Below are positions 17,354 to 25,318 of a stretch of DNA of 64,000 nt, in pieces (within the stretch, counting starts at the first letter, position 1; every line of letters starts with the position of its first letter). A program made the position numbers and the translations under genes. The notes beneath the pieces were generated by a model. The model made no database searches. It was not told the origin of the DNA and saw only the letters and a list, made by a program, of their open reading frames with translations. The DNA is from Candidatus Nanopelagicales bacterium (GTDB lineage Bacteria > Actinomycetota > Actinomycetes > S36-B12 > GCA-2699445). The DNA lies in NCBI GenBank assembly GCA_037045355.1, contig JBAOHO010000014.1:1-64000 (forward strand), written 5' to 3'.

Positions 17354-18306
17354 ATGAGCGAAATTCTGGTTCTGGTCGAGCACAGCGAGGGCACCGTCAA
17401 GAAGGTCACCCTCGAACTACTCACGCTGGCCCGCGGCTTGGGTGAGCCATCAGCTGTCGTCATCGGCTCTGGTGTGGACACCACTCCTCTGGCTGAGTAC
17501 GGCGCTGCCACCATCTACGTGGCGGACGATGCCGAACTGACCAACTACGTGGTCGGCCCCAAAGTCGATGTCCTGGCCCAACTCGTGGCCGAGAAAGTCG
17601 CCCGCTGCAGTCCTTATCGCGTTCCAGCGGCCGACGGCAAGGAGACCGCGGGTCGACTTGGCGGTGCGGCTTGAGTTCCGGCGTGATCACCGATGCGGTG
17701 GCCGTGTCCGCTGACCTCGAAGCCACCCAGAACATCTTCGGCGGTGCGGTCATCGTGAAGTCCAAGGTGTCGACCGGAACTCCCATCATCACGGTGCGGC
17801 CGAACTCCAGTCCCGCCGAGCCTGCCCCCGCCTCCGGAACGGTCGTTCCGGTTGCCGTGGCCCTCAGCGACGCGGCCAAGGGCGCCAAGATCACCAACCG
17901 GGTCGTGGCCCAAGCCGGAGGACGCCCCGAACTGTCTGAAGCGGCCATCGTCGTGTCCGGGGGGCGTGGCGTCGGCGGCGAAGAGGGCTTCTCGGTCATC
18001 GAGGGCCTGGCGGACTCGCTGGGCGCAGCGGTCGGCGCTTCTCGCGCCGCCACCGATGCCGGGTGGTACCCGCATCAGTACCAGGTCGGTCAGACCGGCA
18101 AGACGGTCGCGCCGCAGTTGTACATCGCCAACGGCATCTCTGGAGCCATCCAGCATCGTGCCGGCATGCAGACCAGCAAGACGATCGTCGTGGTCAACAA
18201 GGACCCCGAGGCCCCGATCTTCGAGCTGGCAGACTTCGGTGTCGTGGGCGACCTGTTCTCGGTCGTGCCCCAACTGACCGAGGAGATCCAGAAGCGCAAG
18301 GGCTGA
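17354..18306 (+). pseudogene. etfA: Electron transfer flavoprotein, alpha subunit, disrupted by five one-base insertions
   Basis: The N terminus (MSEILVLVEHSEGTVKKVTL) and C-terminal FAD domain (NIFGGAVIVKSKVSTGTPII, VVSGGRGVGGEEGFSVIEGL, QVGQTGKTVAPQLYIANGIS) are those of EtfA. Between 17594 and 17672 the expected stretch AEKSPAAVLIASSADGKETA, then GRLAVRLSSGV, is spread over three frames. Removing one base from each of AAA (17594-17596), TT (17622-17623), GG (17629-17630), TT (17658-17659) and TT (17671-17672) restores a continuous reading frame of about 315 residues. As printed, the gene splits into a 106-residue and a 211-residue frame. All five are duplications of an adjacent base, so local sequencing error is the likeliest cause. 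ETF should be functional in the living cell. Confidence 0.88.
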
Positions 18307-18350
18307 TCGCCCAAGGGTCAGGCGCTGGGTACCGCATTGCGGTGTCCGGC

Positions 18351-18430
18351 GCCTGCTCTTTTCTGTGCCTGCTCTTTTCTGTGCCTGCCCTTTTCTGTGC
18401 CTGCCCTATTCGGCGCCTACCCTGGTCAGA
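18351..18430. repeat. 16-bp tandem repeat upstream of the cysteine desulfurase gene
   Basis: Units close to gcctgctcttttctgt start at 18351, 18367, 18383 and 18399. A degenerate fifth copy (18415-18430) contains TACCCT, the putative -10 box of the next gene. Confidence 0.85.
18418..18423 (+). promoter_or_regulatory. Putative -10 box (TACCCT), leaderless mRNA
   Basis: TACCCT ends 6 nt before ATG 18430 and lies inside the last copy of the 16-bp repeat. This supports ATG 18430 over the longer open frame from 18337. Confidence 0.55.
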
Positions 18431-19623
18431 TGGTCTACCTGGATCATGCCGCCACCACCGACCTGCGCCCGGAATCCCGGCAGGCGTGGCTGAATGCTGC
18501 GCAGATCGCAGGCAATCCGTCATCGCTGCACCAGCACGGACGTGCGGCTCGCCGCCTCGTGGAGGAGTCCCGGGAGCGGGCCGCCGCAGCGCTCGGAGTT
18601 CCGCCCTCGACCCTGGTGTTCACCTCGGGGGGCACGGAGAGCGACAACCTCGCCATCGTCGGCGCCGTCGCAACACGGCGCGGGCAATCGATCGGTCGGC
18701 CTCTGGTCGTGCTGCCGCCCAGTGAGCACAAGGCGGTCCTCGAGCCGGTGGGAGCGCTGGCCGATGCCGGCGTGGTCGATGTCGAGTGGCTGGGCGTCGC
18801 CGGTGACGGCCGCCCCACCGTCGCCGGACTGCAGGACCTGCTTGCTTCCGCGCGGGACAGATTCGTCCTGGTGTGCGCGATGGCGGTCAACAACGAGACG
18901 GGCGCCGTCGCGCCTCTGGCTGACATCGCCGCCGTGTGCGCGGACGCCATGTCGCGCGGAGACAACATCGAGATCGCGCTGCACACCGACGCAGTGCAGG
19001 CCCTGGGCGTGGTGCCACTGAACCTGTCGGCGGTGACCACGGCAGCCTTCTCTGCTCACAAGGTCGGTGGCCCCATGGGGGTGGGACTGCTCTACGTCGA
19101 CCCGGCTTCCCGGATCGAGCCTCTCGCTCGAGGCGGTGGCCATGAGCACGGTCTGCGGGCGGGGACCCCGGATGTCCCCGGCATCGCGGCGGCTGCCGTG
19201 GCAGTGGAACTCGCGGTACGCGAGGCCACCGAGCATCAGCGCCTAATGGCTGCTCTGCGCGACCGGCTACTCACCGGTCTCGCGGGACTGGGTCTCGACC
19301 ACCGCGTGAACAGTCCTGACACGGGTGTGCCTGGCGTCGTGAACATCGCCTTCCCCGGATGTGAGTCAGACGCATTGATGATGCTTCTGGATGCCGCGGG
19401 GATCGCGGTGTCCACAGGGTCCGCTTGCACCGTGGGGATCCCTCAACCGAGCCATGTCCTGACGGCCATGGGTCGTAGCCCCGCAGAGGCCAGATCGGCG
19501 CTGCGTATCAGCTTCGGGCGGTCGTCGCGCGCCGCTGACGTCGATGCTGTCCTGACATCATTGCCCCAGGCAGTGACCCGCGCCCGCCGCGCGGGAGTTC
19601 TGACCTCGGGGAGACCGGCATGA
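18430..19623 (+). CDS. Cysteine desulfurase (NifS/IscS family)
   Basis: 397 residues, a PLP-dependent enzyme that takes sulfur from cysteine and hands it on as persulfide. MVYLDHAATTDLRPESRQAW opens the protein. GNPSSLHQHGRAAR and FTSGGTESDNLAI are the classic cofactor and substrate blocks. FSAHKVGGPMGVG carries the PLP-binding Lys. STGSACTVGIPQPSHVL holds the catalytic Cys in a short-loop context. The start is fixed by homology and by the -10 box just upstream. Its TGA overlaps the ATG of mnmA (ATGA), so the two are cotranscribed. The physical coupling suggests it is the sulfur donor for tRNA 2-thiouridine synthesis (Rv3025c-Rv3024c arrangement), though Fe-S assembly is also possible. Confidence 0.93.
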   Translation: MVYLDHAATTDLRPESRQAWLNAAQIAGNPSSLHQHGRAARRLVEESRERAAAALGVPPSTLVFTSGGTESDNLAIVGAVATRRGQSIGRPLVVLPPSEHKAVLEPVGALADAGVVDVEWLGVAGDGRPTVAGLQDLLASARDRFVLVCAMAVNNETGAVAPLADIAAVCADAMSRGDNIEIALHTDAVQALGVVPLNLSAVTTAAFSAHKVGGPMGVGLLYVDPASRIEPLARGGGHEHGLRAGTPDVPGIAAAAVAVELAVREATEHQRLMAALRDRLLTGLAGLGLDHRVNSPDTGVPGVVNIAFPGCESDALMMLLDAAGIAVSTGSACTVGIPQPSHVLTAMGRSPAEARSALRISFGRSSRAADVDAVLTSLPQAVTRARRAGVLTSGRPA

Positions 19624-20711
19624 GGGTCTTGGCGGCGATGTCGGGTGGGGTGGACTCAGCTGTGGCTGCGGCCCGCGCTGTCGCTGCCGGCCACGACGTG
19701 ACCGCGGTTCACATGGCGTTGTCCGCCGACCCGGCACTGACCCGCGATGGGGCCAGAGGGTGCTGCACGATCTCGGATGCCCACGACGCACGGCGCGCGG
19801 CCGACATACTGGGGATCCCGTTCTACGTGTGGGACATGGCGGAAGAGTTCCGCCGGACGGTCGTCGCGGACTTCGTCGCCGAATACGAAGCAGGCCGCAC
19901 CCCCAATCCCTGCATCCGGTGTAACCAGCACATCAAGTTCGCGGCGCTGTTGGAGCGGGCCCTGGCGCTGGGGTTCGACTCGGTGGCAACTGGGCACTAT
20001 GCGCGGCTGGAACAGTGCGCCGATGGTCCGGTTCTCCGTCGCGCCCGCGACCACGGGAAGGATCAGTCCTACGTACTGGCGGTCCTGAGGCCCGACCAGC
20101 TGCGCCACTGCCTGTTCCCGCTCGGCGATTCCCTGAAGACCGAGGTCCGCGACGAGGCCGCAGCATGGGGCCTGCTGATCGCGCAGAAGCCCGACAGCCA
20201 CGACATCTGTTTCATACCGGATGGGGACACGGCCGGATTTCTGCGCGAGCAACTTGGGGAGCGCCCCGGCGTCATCGTGGATGCCGATACGGGCATCCAG
20301 ATCGGCGCACACAGCGGCACTTACGGATTCACCGTCGGTCAGCGCAAAGGGCTGGGCGTGACCGATGCCCCTCGATCGGGGCGCCCACGCTACGTTCTGA
20401 CGATCGAGCCCGTGACCCGTACGGTTGTCGTGGGAGACCGCGCCGATCTCGCCGCGACAACCCTGGCCGCGTGCGATGCCGTGTGGTGTGCCCCGATCCC
20501 GCGCCCCGGAGCGCCGCTGGCCGTACAGATTCGCGCGCACGGGGACCCCGTGGACTGCGTCGTGATCGGTGCCGAGCCCTTCGGTTTCGACATCGAGTCG
20601 GTGACCCCACTGATCGGGGTCGCCGCCGGTCAGAGCGCTGTCCTGTACGACGGCGATCAGGTGGTGGGCCAAGGCACCATCCGTGTTGCTCCGCTCCCCG
20701 TGTCGACCTGA
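19620..20711 (+). CDS. mnmA: tRNA-specific 2-thiouridylase MnmA
   Basis: 363 residues. It adenylates and thiolates U34 of tRNA Lys/Glu/Gln. The PP-loop is MSGGVDSAVAAARAVAAGHD near the N terminus. CCTISDAHDARRAADILGIP and TPNPCIRCNQHIKF carry the first catalytic Cys. ATGHYARL, DQSYVLAVLRPDQLRHCLFP, and SHDICFIPDGD with the second catalytic Cys follow. The C-terminal barrel begins around TIEPVTRTVVVGD. The start is coupled to the desulfurase stop by a 4-bp overlap. Length and motif order are canonical. Confidence 0.96.
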   Translation: MRVLAAMSGGVDSAVAAARAVAAGHDVTAVHMALSADPALTRDGARGCCTISDAHDARRAADILGIPFYVWDMAEEFRRTVVADFVAEYEAGRTPNPCIRCNQHIKFAALLERALALGFDSVATGHYARLEQCADGPVLRRARDHGKDQSYVLAVLRPDQLRHCLFPLGDSLKTEVRDEAAAWGLLIAQKPDSHDICFIPDGDTAGFLREQLGERPGVIVDADTGIQIGAHSGTYGFTVGQRKGLGVTDAPRSGRPRYVLTIEPVTRTVVVGDRADLAATTLAACDAVWCAPIPRPGAPLAVQIRAHGDPVDCVVIGAEPFGFDIESVTPLIGVAAGQSAVLYDGDQVVGQGTIRVAPLPVST

Positions 20712-20723
20712 GATCCTGAAAAG

Positions 20724-22388
20724 GTGACTGACCGTCCCCCGGATCCGCCGATCCACCGGCCGCTGTCCGTCACCATCGGCGCCTGTCGTACCGGGGACGC
20801 GGTGCGACGGGCAATCGTCAGTGCGTTCTTAGCGTTCGTGGCGCTGTGGGCGTTGGCTGCATGCTCCACGACAGGCGCCGGTACCGCAATCCAAGACACC
20901 GAGGCCACCAACGCGCTCCCCATCCCGGAGCTGCTGGAAGCCGACGACAGAGGACGCTTCGAACTGATCGCACAACCCGGCCGCAGTGGTTTCGCGCGGG
21001 CCGACACCGACGCCGCCACTATCGGGATCAATGGTTCCTACCTCGGACCGACCTTGCGAATGCAGCGTGGGGACAAGGTCTCGATGGCTGTGCGCAACGA
21101 CCTGGCCGAGATGACCACACTGCACTGGCACGGCCTGCACGTGCCCGCGCGCATGGACGGCGGTCCGCATCAGATGATCGAACCCGGCCGGACTTGGCGG
21201 CCGCACTGGCGCGTGGACCAGCCGGCGGCCACGCTTTGGTACCACTCCCATCCACATGGCCAGACCGCACAACAGGTCTACCGCGGGCTGGCCGGCTTGC
21301 TTCTGGTCGAAGATCCGAAGGAGGCGCCGGCCGGACTTCCCGATCGGTACGGGGTCGACGACGTGCCACTGGTCGTCCAAGACAAGACCTTCACGCCCGA
21401 CGGGGAACTGGTCGTCGATGTGACCGGACGGTCCTCGACCGGATTCTTGGGCGACACAGTCGTCGTCAACGGAGTGGTCGGCCCTTACCGAGACGTGACC
21501 ACCGAGTCGGTGCGCCTACGACTGCTCAACGCGTCCAATGCGCGTTTCTACAACTTCGGCTTCTCCGATGACCGGTCGTTCTCGATCGTCGCCGGCGACG
21601 GTGGGCTGCTGGCCCGCCCTGTCGTGGCCGACCGCGTCCAACTCTCACCGGGTGAACGAGCCGAGATCGTGGTTCGATTCGCCCCCGGAGAGACGATCGA
21701 CCTCAAGAGTTTTCCCCCGGACCTCGGTCACAGCATCGGAACGTCGGACAGGTTCGGCGGTGGCACGTTCACCGTGGTCCAGTTCCGGGCCGCGCAGCAA
21801 CTGACAGCGAGCCCCCAGTTGCCCTCCGACCTGGCCGATGTCGCTCCACCGAACGACCCTGGGGGAACGCCGACGCGGACGTTCGGGATGACCGACCGGG
21901 CGATCAACGGGGCGCCCATGGACATGGGCCGCATCGACGAGGTGGTCCCCGAGAACACCGAAGAGGTGTGGGCCGTGACCAACCAGAATCCGCAGCCACA
22001 CAACTTCCACGTCCACGACGGATCGTTCCGGGTGCTCACGATCGACGGTGAACCGCCCCCGCCGGAACTTGCCGGCTACAAGGACACCGTCTACGTCGCT
22101 CCGCGCTCCACTGTGCGTTTACTGGTCGAGTTCAGCGACTACGCCGATCCGGAGTGGCCGTACATGTATCACTGCCACCTGCTACTGCACGAGGACATGG
22201 GCATCATGGGCCAGTTCGTGGTGGTCCGGCCCGGGCAGAAGGTCGTGCCGCCACCTCGCCCGCAGTCACACAACCTGATGCCGGGAATGCCCTCCCCTTC
22301 GGCGCCGGCGGTTGCGCCCACGGCGGATGCCTCCACGCCCTCCCATGACGTCCACTCACTGCGGAGAGGATCGGTGGATCCCGGTTAG
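20724..22388 (+). CDS. Multicopper oxidase, exported lipoprotein
   Basis: 554 residues from GTG 20724. The signal peptide ends in a lipobox (LWALAACST), so it is probably anchored outside the membrane. All copper-ligand blocks are present: LHWHGLHVPARMDGGPHQMI, WYHSHPHGQTAQQVYRGLAG, NPQPHNFHVHDGSFRVL and YHCHLLLHEDMGIMGQF, covering the T1 and trinuclear sites. The order matches three-cupredoxin CueO/SufI-type oxidases of about 500 residues. There is no Met-rich insert, but the Pro/Ser-rich tail after residue 510 holds LMPGMP. A CDF exporter lies 88 bp downstream, so a role in copper or other metal tolerance is likely. Laccase-like oxidation is the alternative. Confidence 0.88.
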   Translation: MTDRPPDPPIHRPLSVTIGACRTGDAVRRAIVSAFLAFVALWALAACSTTGAGTAIQDTEATNALPIPELLEADDRGRFELIAQPGRSGFARADTDAATIGINGSYLGPTLRMQRGDKVSMAVRNDLAEMTTLHWHGLHVPARMDGGPHQMIEPGRTWRPHWRVDQPAATLWYHSHPHGQTAQQVYRGLAGLLLVEDPKEAPAGLPDRYGVDDVPLVVQDKTFTPDGELVVDVTGRSSTGFLGDTVVVNGVVGPYRDVTTESVRLRLLNASNARFYNFGFSDDRSFSIVAGDGGLLARPVVADRVQLSPGERAEIVVRFAPGETIDLKSFPPDLGHSIGTSDRFGGGTFTVVQFRAAQQLTASPQLPSDLADVAPPNDPGGTPTRTFGMTDRAINGAPMDMGRIDEVVPENTEEVWAVTNQNPQPHNFHVHDGSFRVLTIDGEPPPPELAGYKDTVYVAPRSTVRLLVEFSDYADPEWPYMYHCHLLLHEDMGIMGQFVVVRPGQKVVPPPRPQSHNLMPGMPSPSAPAVAPTADASTPSHDVHSLRRGSVDPG

Positions 22389-22475
22389 GGGCCAGCACGG
22401 AGCGCCCGGGCTAATCTGCTGTCGCGGGGGCAGTCTCGGGGGATGTCGCGCGGGACAGCGTGGGGAGGAGGTCCG

Positions 22476-23378
22476 ATGGGTCACACCCATTCCGCGGGGA
22501 TGCAGAACCGCCCGCAACTGGTCCGGGCCCTGTTCCTGGGGCTGTCCATCGTGGTCGTCCAGGTGGTCGGCGCTTTCTGGTCCAACTCCCTGGCGCTGTT
22601 GGCCGACGCCGCTCACACGCTGACTGATGTCGCCGGTATCGGGCTGGCGATAGCCGCGATCACGGTGGCGGCGCGGCGTACCAAACCCCACCGAACGTAC
22701 GGGCTATACCGACTCGAGATCATCGCGACGATCGCCAACGGGCTGCTCCTGTTGGCCCTGTCGGGCTACATCCTGTTCGAGGCAGTGCAGCGGTGGGAGA
22801 GTCCGGAATCGGTGCGGCCCGGGGTCATGATCTTGGCGGCCTTGTACGGCGTCGCGGTGAACGGAATCTCCCTGATGCTGCTGCGCCGCGGCAGCGGCGA
22901 GTCGCTGGCAGTCAAAGGGGCCTATCTCGAGGTCCTTTCGGACACCTTGGGATCGGTGGGCGTGGTCCTCGCCGGTGTCGTCGTCCTGGTCACCGGTTTC
23001 GACCGCGCCGATGTCGTGGTGTCGGTCGCGATCGCGTTGTTCATGATCCCCCGAACCTTGCTCCTGTTGCGGGAGGCATTCGGGGTCCTGATGGAGAACG
23101 CGCCCCGGGAGTTGGACCTGGACCAGATGCGGGCGGACATGTTGGCCGTCCCGGGAGTCACGGCGCTGCACGACATGCACGTGTGGACCATCACCAGCGG
23201 GCTCGTGGCCATGTCCAGTCACGTGACGGTCACGCAGGATCCGTTCCGCGGAGGCTGCGGATCGCAAGTGCTGGATGAGTTGCAGGCGCTGTTGCGCGAC
23301 AAGTACGGGGTGGAGCATTCGACCCTGCAACTGGAGCCGCCCGAGCATCAGGACCACGAGTCCGGGCACCACGGCTGA
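22476..23378 (+). CDS. Cation diffusion facilitator (CDF) metal exporter, CzcD/ZitB type
   Basis: 300 residues from ATG 22476, chosen because GGAGGAGGT lies 5 nt upstream; an in-frame ATG at 22443 lacks this. Six membrane helices are visible. Helix II carries SLALLADAAHTLTDVAGIGL and helix V AYLEVLSDTLGSVGVVL, the paired H/D metal sites typical of Zn/Cd/Co exporters. The cytosolic C-terminal domain contains VPGVTALHDMHVWTITSGLV. Short His-rich ends (GHTHSAG and HQDHESGHHG) could bind metal. It probably exports zinc or a related divalent ion using the proton gradient. Position after the multicopper oxidase suggests a shared metal-stress setting. Confidence 0.92.
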   Translation: MGHTHSAGMQNRPQLVRALFLGLSIVVVQVVGAFWSNSLALLADAAHTLTDVAGIGLAIAAITVAARRTKPHRTYGLYRLEIIATIANGLLLLALSGYILFEAVQRWESPESVRPGVMILAALYGVAVNGISLMLLRRGSGESLAVKGAYLEVLSDTLGSVGVVLAGVVVLVTGFDRADVVVSVAIALFMIPRTLLLLREAFGVLMENAPRELDLDQMRADMLAVPGVTALHDMHVWTITSGLVAMSSHVTVTQDPFRGGCGSQVLDELQALLRDKYGVEHSTLQLEPPEHQDHESGHHG

Positions 23379-23398
23379 CCCAATGCGGAGGGGCCGGC

Positions 23399-23422
23399 CT
23401 CAGGTGGTGGGACCGACCTGAG
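23399..23422. terminator. Possible hairpin terminator between convergent genes
   Basis: ctcaggt (23399-23405) pairs with acctgag (23416-23422) around a 10-nt loop, in the gap between the CDF gene and the convergent TRIC-like gene. There is no U-tract, so termination is only suggested. Confidence 0.3.
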
Positions 23423-23474
23423 CAGGACCACCGGGGCACGCGACACCCGTGGCTGGTACCCGACAGGCGGGTCA

Positions 23475-24155
23475 CTACGCTCTAGGCGCCGGTGCCCGGC
23501 GGTTGAACCGCAGCCAGTGCCGGAACCGACTCGAGGCATCGACCGCGTCGGGAGTGATCCAACCGAACCGGGCCGACAGGGCGCGTAACGCGGTGGCACC
23601 GACGATCGCCGTCACCTCAGCCAGAGGGATGGAACCGGTCGCGGCGTCGACCGTGACATAGAGAAGGGCGGCGACGATGGCCGCGGCGGCCACCCACTGC
23701 CCCGGCATGAGCGCTGTGGGGACATTGCGGCAGAGAACATCGCGCAGCAGGCCGCCACCGATGGCCGTGGTCAGACCCAAGAAGACCGCTGCGCTGTAGG
23801 GCAGGTCCAGCACCAGCGCCTTCTGCGCCCCGATTACCACCCAGGCGCCGATCAAGAGAGTGTCCAGCACGTAGATGGCCGGCTCCAGCTCCGCCACGAG
23901 ATGGCCGAAGAAGTACCCGGCGACTGCCCCCACAAAGGCCATCAGGATGAAGTTCTGGATCAGGAATACGGGGACCGATTGCCCCAGGACGACGTCGCGG
24001 ATGGCGCCGCCGCCGACACCGGTACACACGGCCACGAGGGTCAGTCCCATCAGGTCCATCCGACGTTTGCTGGCGTGCAGCGCACCGGAGATCGCTCCTC
24101 CCGTGACAGCGGCGACCTCGACGACGCTGGGCAGCGCCAGAATCTCGGCAGCCAC
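23475..24155 (-). CDS. UPF0126/TRIC-family cation channel-like protein
   Basis: 226 residues from GTG 24155. It has seven hydrophobic helices and the duplicated family signatures AVTGGAISGALHASKRRMDL, TGVGGGAIRDVVLG and the second-half equivalent LTTAIGGGLLRDVLCRNVPT, the hallmark of the bacterial YicG/TRIC fold. Bacterial TRIC-like proteins form trimeric K+/cation channels; the role in this organism is unknown. The GTG sits directly after the stop of the second, frameshifted family member upstream (TGACGTG), implying translational coupling in one operon. Confidence 0.85.
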   Translation of the reverse strand: MAAEILALPSVVEVAAVTGGAISGALHASKRRMDLMGLTLVAVCTGVGGGAIRDVVLGQSVPVFLIQNFILMAFVGAVAGYFFGHLVAELEPAIYVLDTLLIGAWVVIGAQKALVLDLPYSAAVFLGLTTAIGGGLLRDVLCRNVPTALMPGQWVAAAAIVAALLYVTVDAATGSIPLAEVTAIVGATALRALSARFGWITPDAVDASSRFRHWLRFNRRAPAPRA

Positions 24156-24156
24156 G

Positions 24157-24959
24157 TCAGTCGATCCGGTTCACGTTGGTTGTCACCGGATCCAGCGGTG
24201 CGGTGACGGTGCCCTTGCGCCCCCAGAGGCGCCAGACCCGATTGCTGAGGTCCTTCGGCTCCCGGGTCGCCCAGTTGAACCGCACAGACAGGAACCGGAT
24301 GGCCGTGACCACGAACAGCGTGGCGAATTGGGCGAACGCACGAGTGGCCCCGATGTTCACGAGCAGGACGAACACCACCGCACCGATCAGGGCGCGAATG
24401 CGATGAAGATGCCCGGGCGCAGTACCTCGGGTGCTCGGCCGGCCAGGATGTCTCGCAGGATCATCCCTCCGACGGCGGTCATCACTCCGATGAAGATGGC
24501 GGGGATGTCGCTCAAGCCCGTCCGTAGGGCGGCGTTCGTGCCGACAGCACACAGGAGTCCCAGGCTCAGCGCATCCAACAAGATGGCCGACTGGACGGCG
24601 CGGGCGATGAGCCCGGCGAAGAAGAATCCGACGGCGGCCGCCACCGTGACGATCAGCAGATAGCGGCCGTCGAGCAGGACCTCGGGCGTACCTGTCTGCA
24701 GCAGGATGGCGCTCAACATCAATCCGCCCATGCCCTGTGCGATCGCCAGTCCGAGCACCCCGATGACGTCGAATCCTCGCCGGGCGGCGAATGCCGCTCC
24801 CGCCAGTCCGCCGAACGCGACAGCCGCGTAGGTCGACCATTCCGGCAGAGCCGGCTTGGAGGCGATGATGTCCCCGACCCGATCCTCCATCGGCACCGAG
24901 TGCGCCCCCGGCAACACCACGTCCGTCAGGACGGAGTTCGCGAGCATCAGCACCGACAC
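24157..24959 (-). pseudogene. Second UPF0126/TRIC-like gene, one-base frameshift
   Basis: From GTG 24959 the frame gives a TRIC-like protein (AAVAFGGLAGAAFAARRGFD, GVMTAVGGMILRDILAGRAP) and then hits TGA at 24387-24389. A neighbouring frame continues the fold with no gap: ALIGAVVFVLLVNIGATRAF, then RFLSVRFNWATREP, ending at 24157. One base missing near 24390-24396 explains this. The corrected protein has about 267 residues, slightly long for the family because of an N-terminal extension. Real inactivation and a sequencing deletion cannot be separated here. A -10 box 6 nt before GTG 24959 indicates a leaderless operon mRNA for both genes. Confidence 0.8.
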
Positions 24960-24965
24960 AGTCCG

Positions 24966-24971
24966 ACCCTA
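24966..24971 (-). promoter_or_regulatory. Putative -10 box (TAGGGT), leaderless mRNA
   Basis: On the minus strand TAGGGT ends 6 nt before GTG 24959. Confidence 0.55.
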
Positions 24972-24996
24972 ACCTCCTCGGATCTCTCTGAATGCC

Positions 24997-25310
24997 CGGG
25001 ATGACCTCACCCGGATGACCTCAGCCGGATGACCTCACCCGGATGACCTCAGCCAGGTCTCCCGGGGCCCTATCGCCTGTCGGATGTGCCCTGTCGGATG
25101 TGCCCTGTCGGATGTGTGGTCCTCAGGACACGCCGGGCCCCTTGCTGCCATCGTCGAATTGTCGCCAGTAAGCACGCTGACGACAACTAGCAGGCCAGGA
25201 AGGCGACCAGCCAGGGCCGAAGGCGACCAGCCAGCGCCGAAGGCAACCAGCCAGGGACCGGAAGGCCCGGAAGGCTCGGAAGGCCGGAAGGCCGGAAGGC
25301 AGGAAGGATG
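24997..25310. repeat. Cluster of four different tandem repeats in the gap before the MFS gene
   Basis: This gene-free stretch (24960-25318) holds a 14-bp unit (ccggatgacctcac/g) four times at 24997-25052 and another 14-bp unit (ctgtcggatgtgcc) three times at 25077-25118. A 20-bp unit (aggcgaccagccagggccga) follows three times at 25201-25260, and an 8-9-bp unit (gaaggccg) about six times at 25261-25310. The last tract ends 9 bp before GTG 25319. No open reading frame with coding character is seen here. Confidence 0.85.
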
Positions 25311-25318
25311 GTGCCATC

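Noticed and set aside
17671..17673. Selenocysteine or stop-codon readthrough at the TGA in etfA
   Set aside because: Upstream frameshifts already misplace the frame; the TGA disappears when the homopolymers are corrected.
17354..18306. Two separate genes (106 and 211 residues) instead of one etfA
   Set aside because: The two halves are the N- and C-terminal parts of one EtfA, and five single-base corrections restore the missing middle exactly.
24157..24840. Independent 227-residue gene in the second frame of the TRIC-like locus
   Set aside because: Only its last third looks like protein; the first part is antisense-like Arg-rich text overlapping the true frame.
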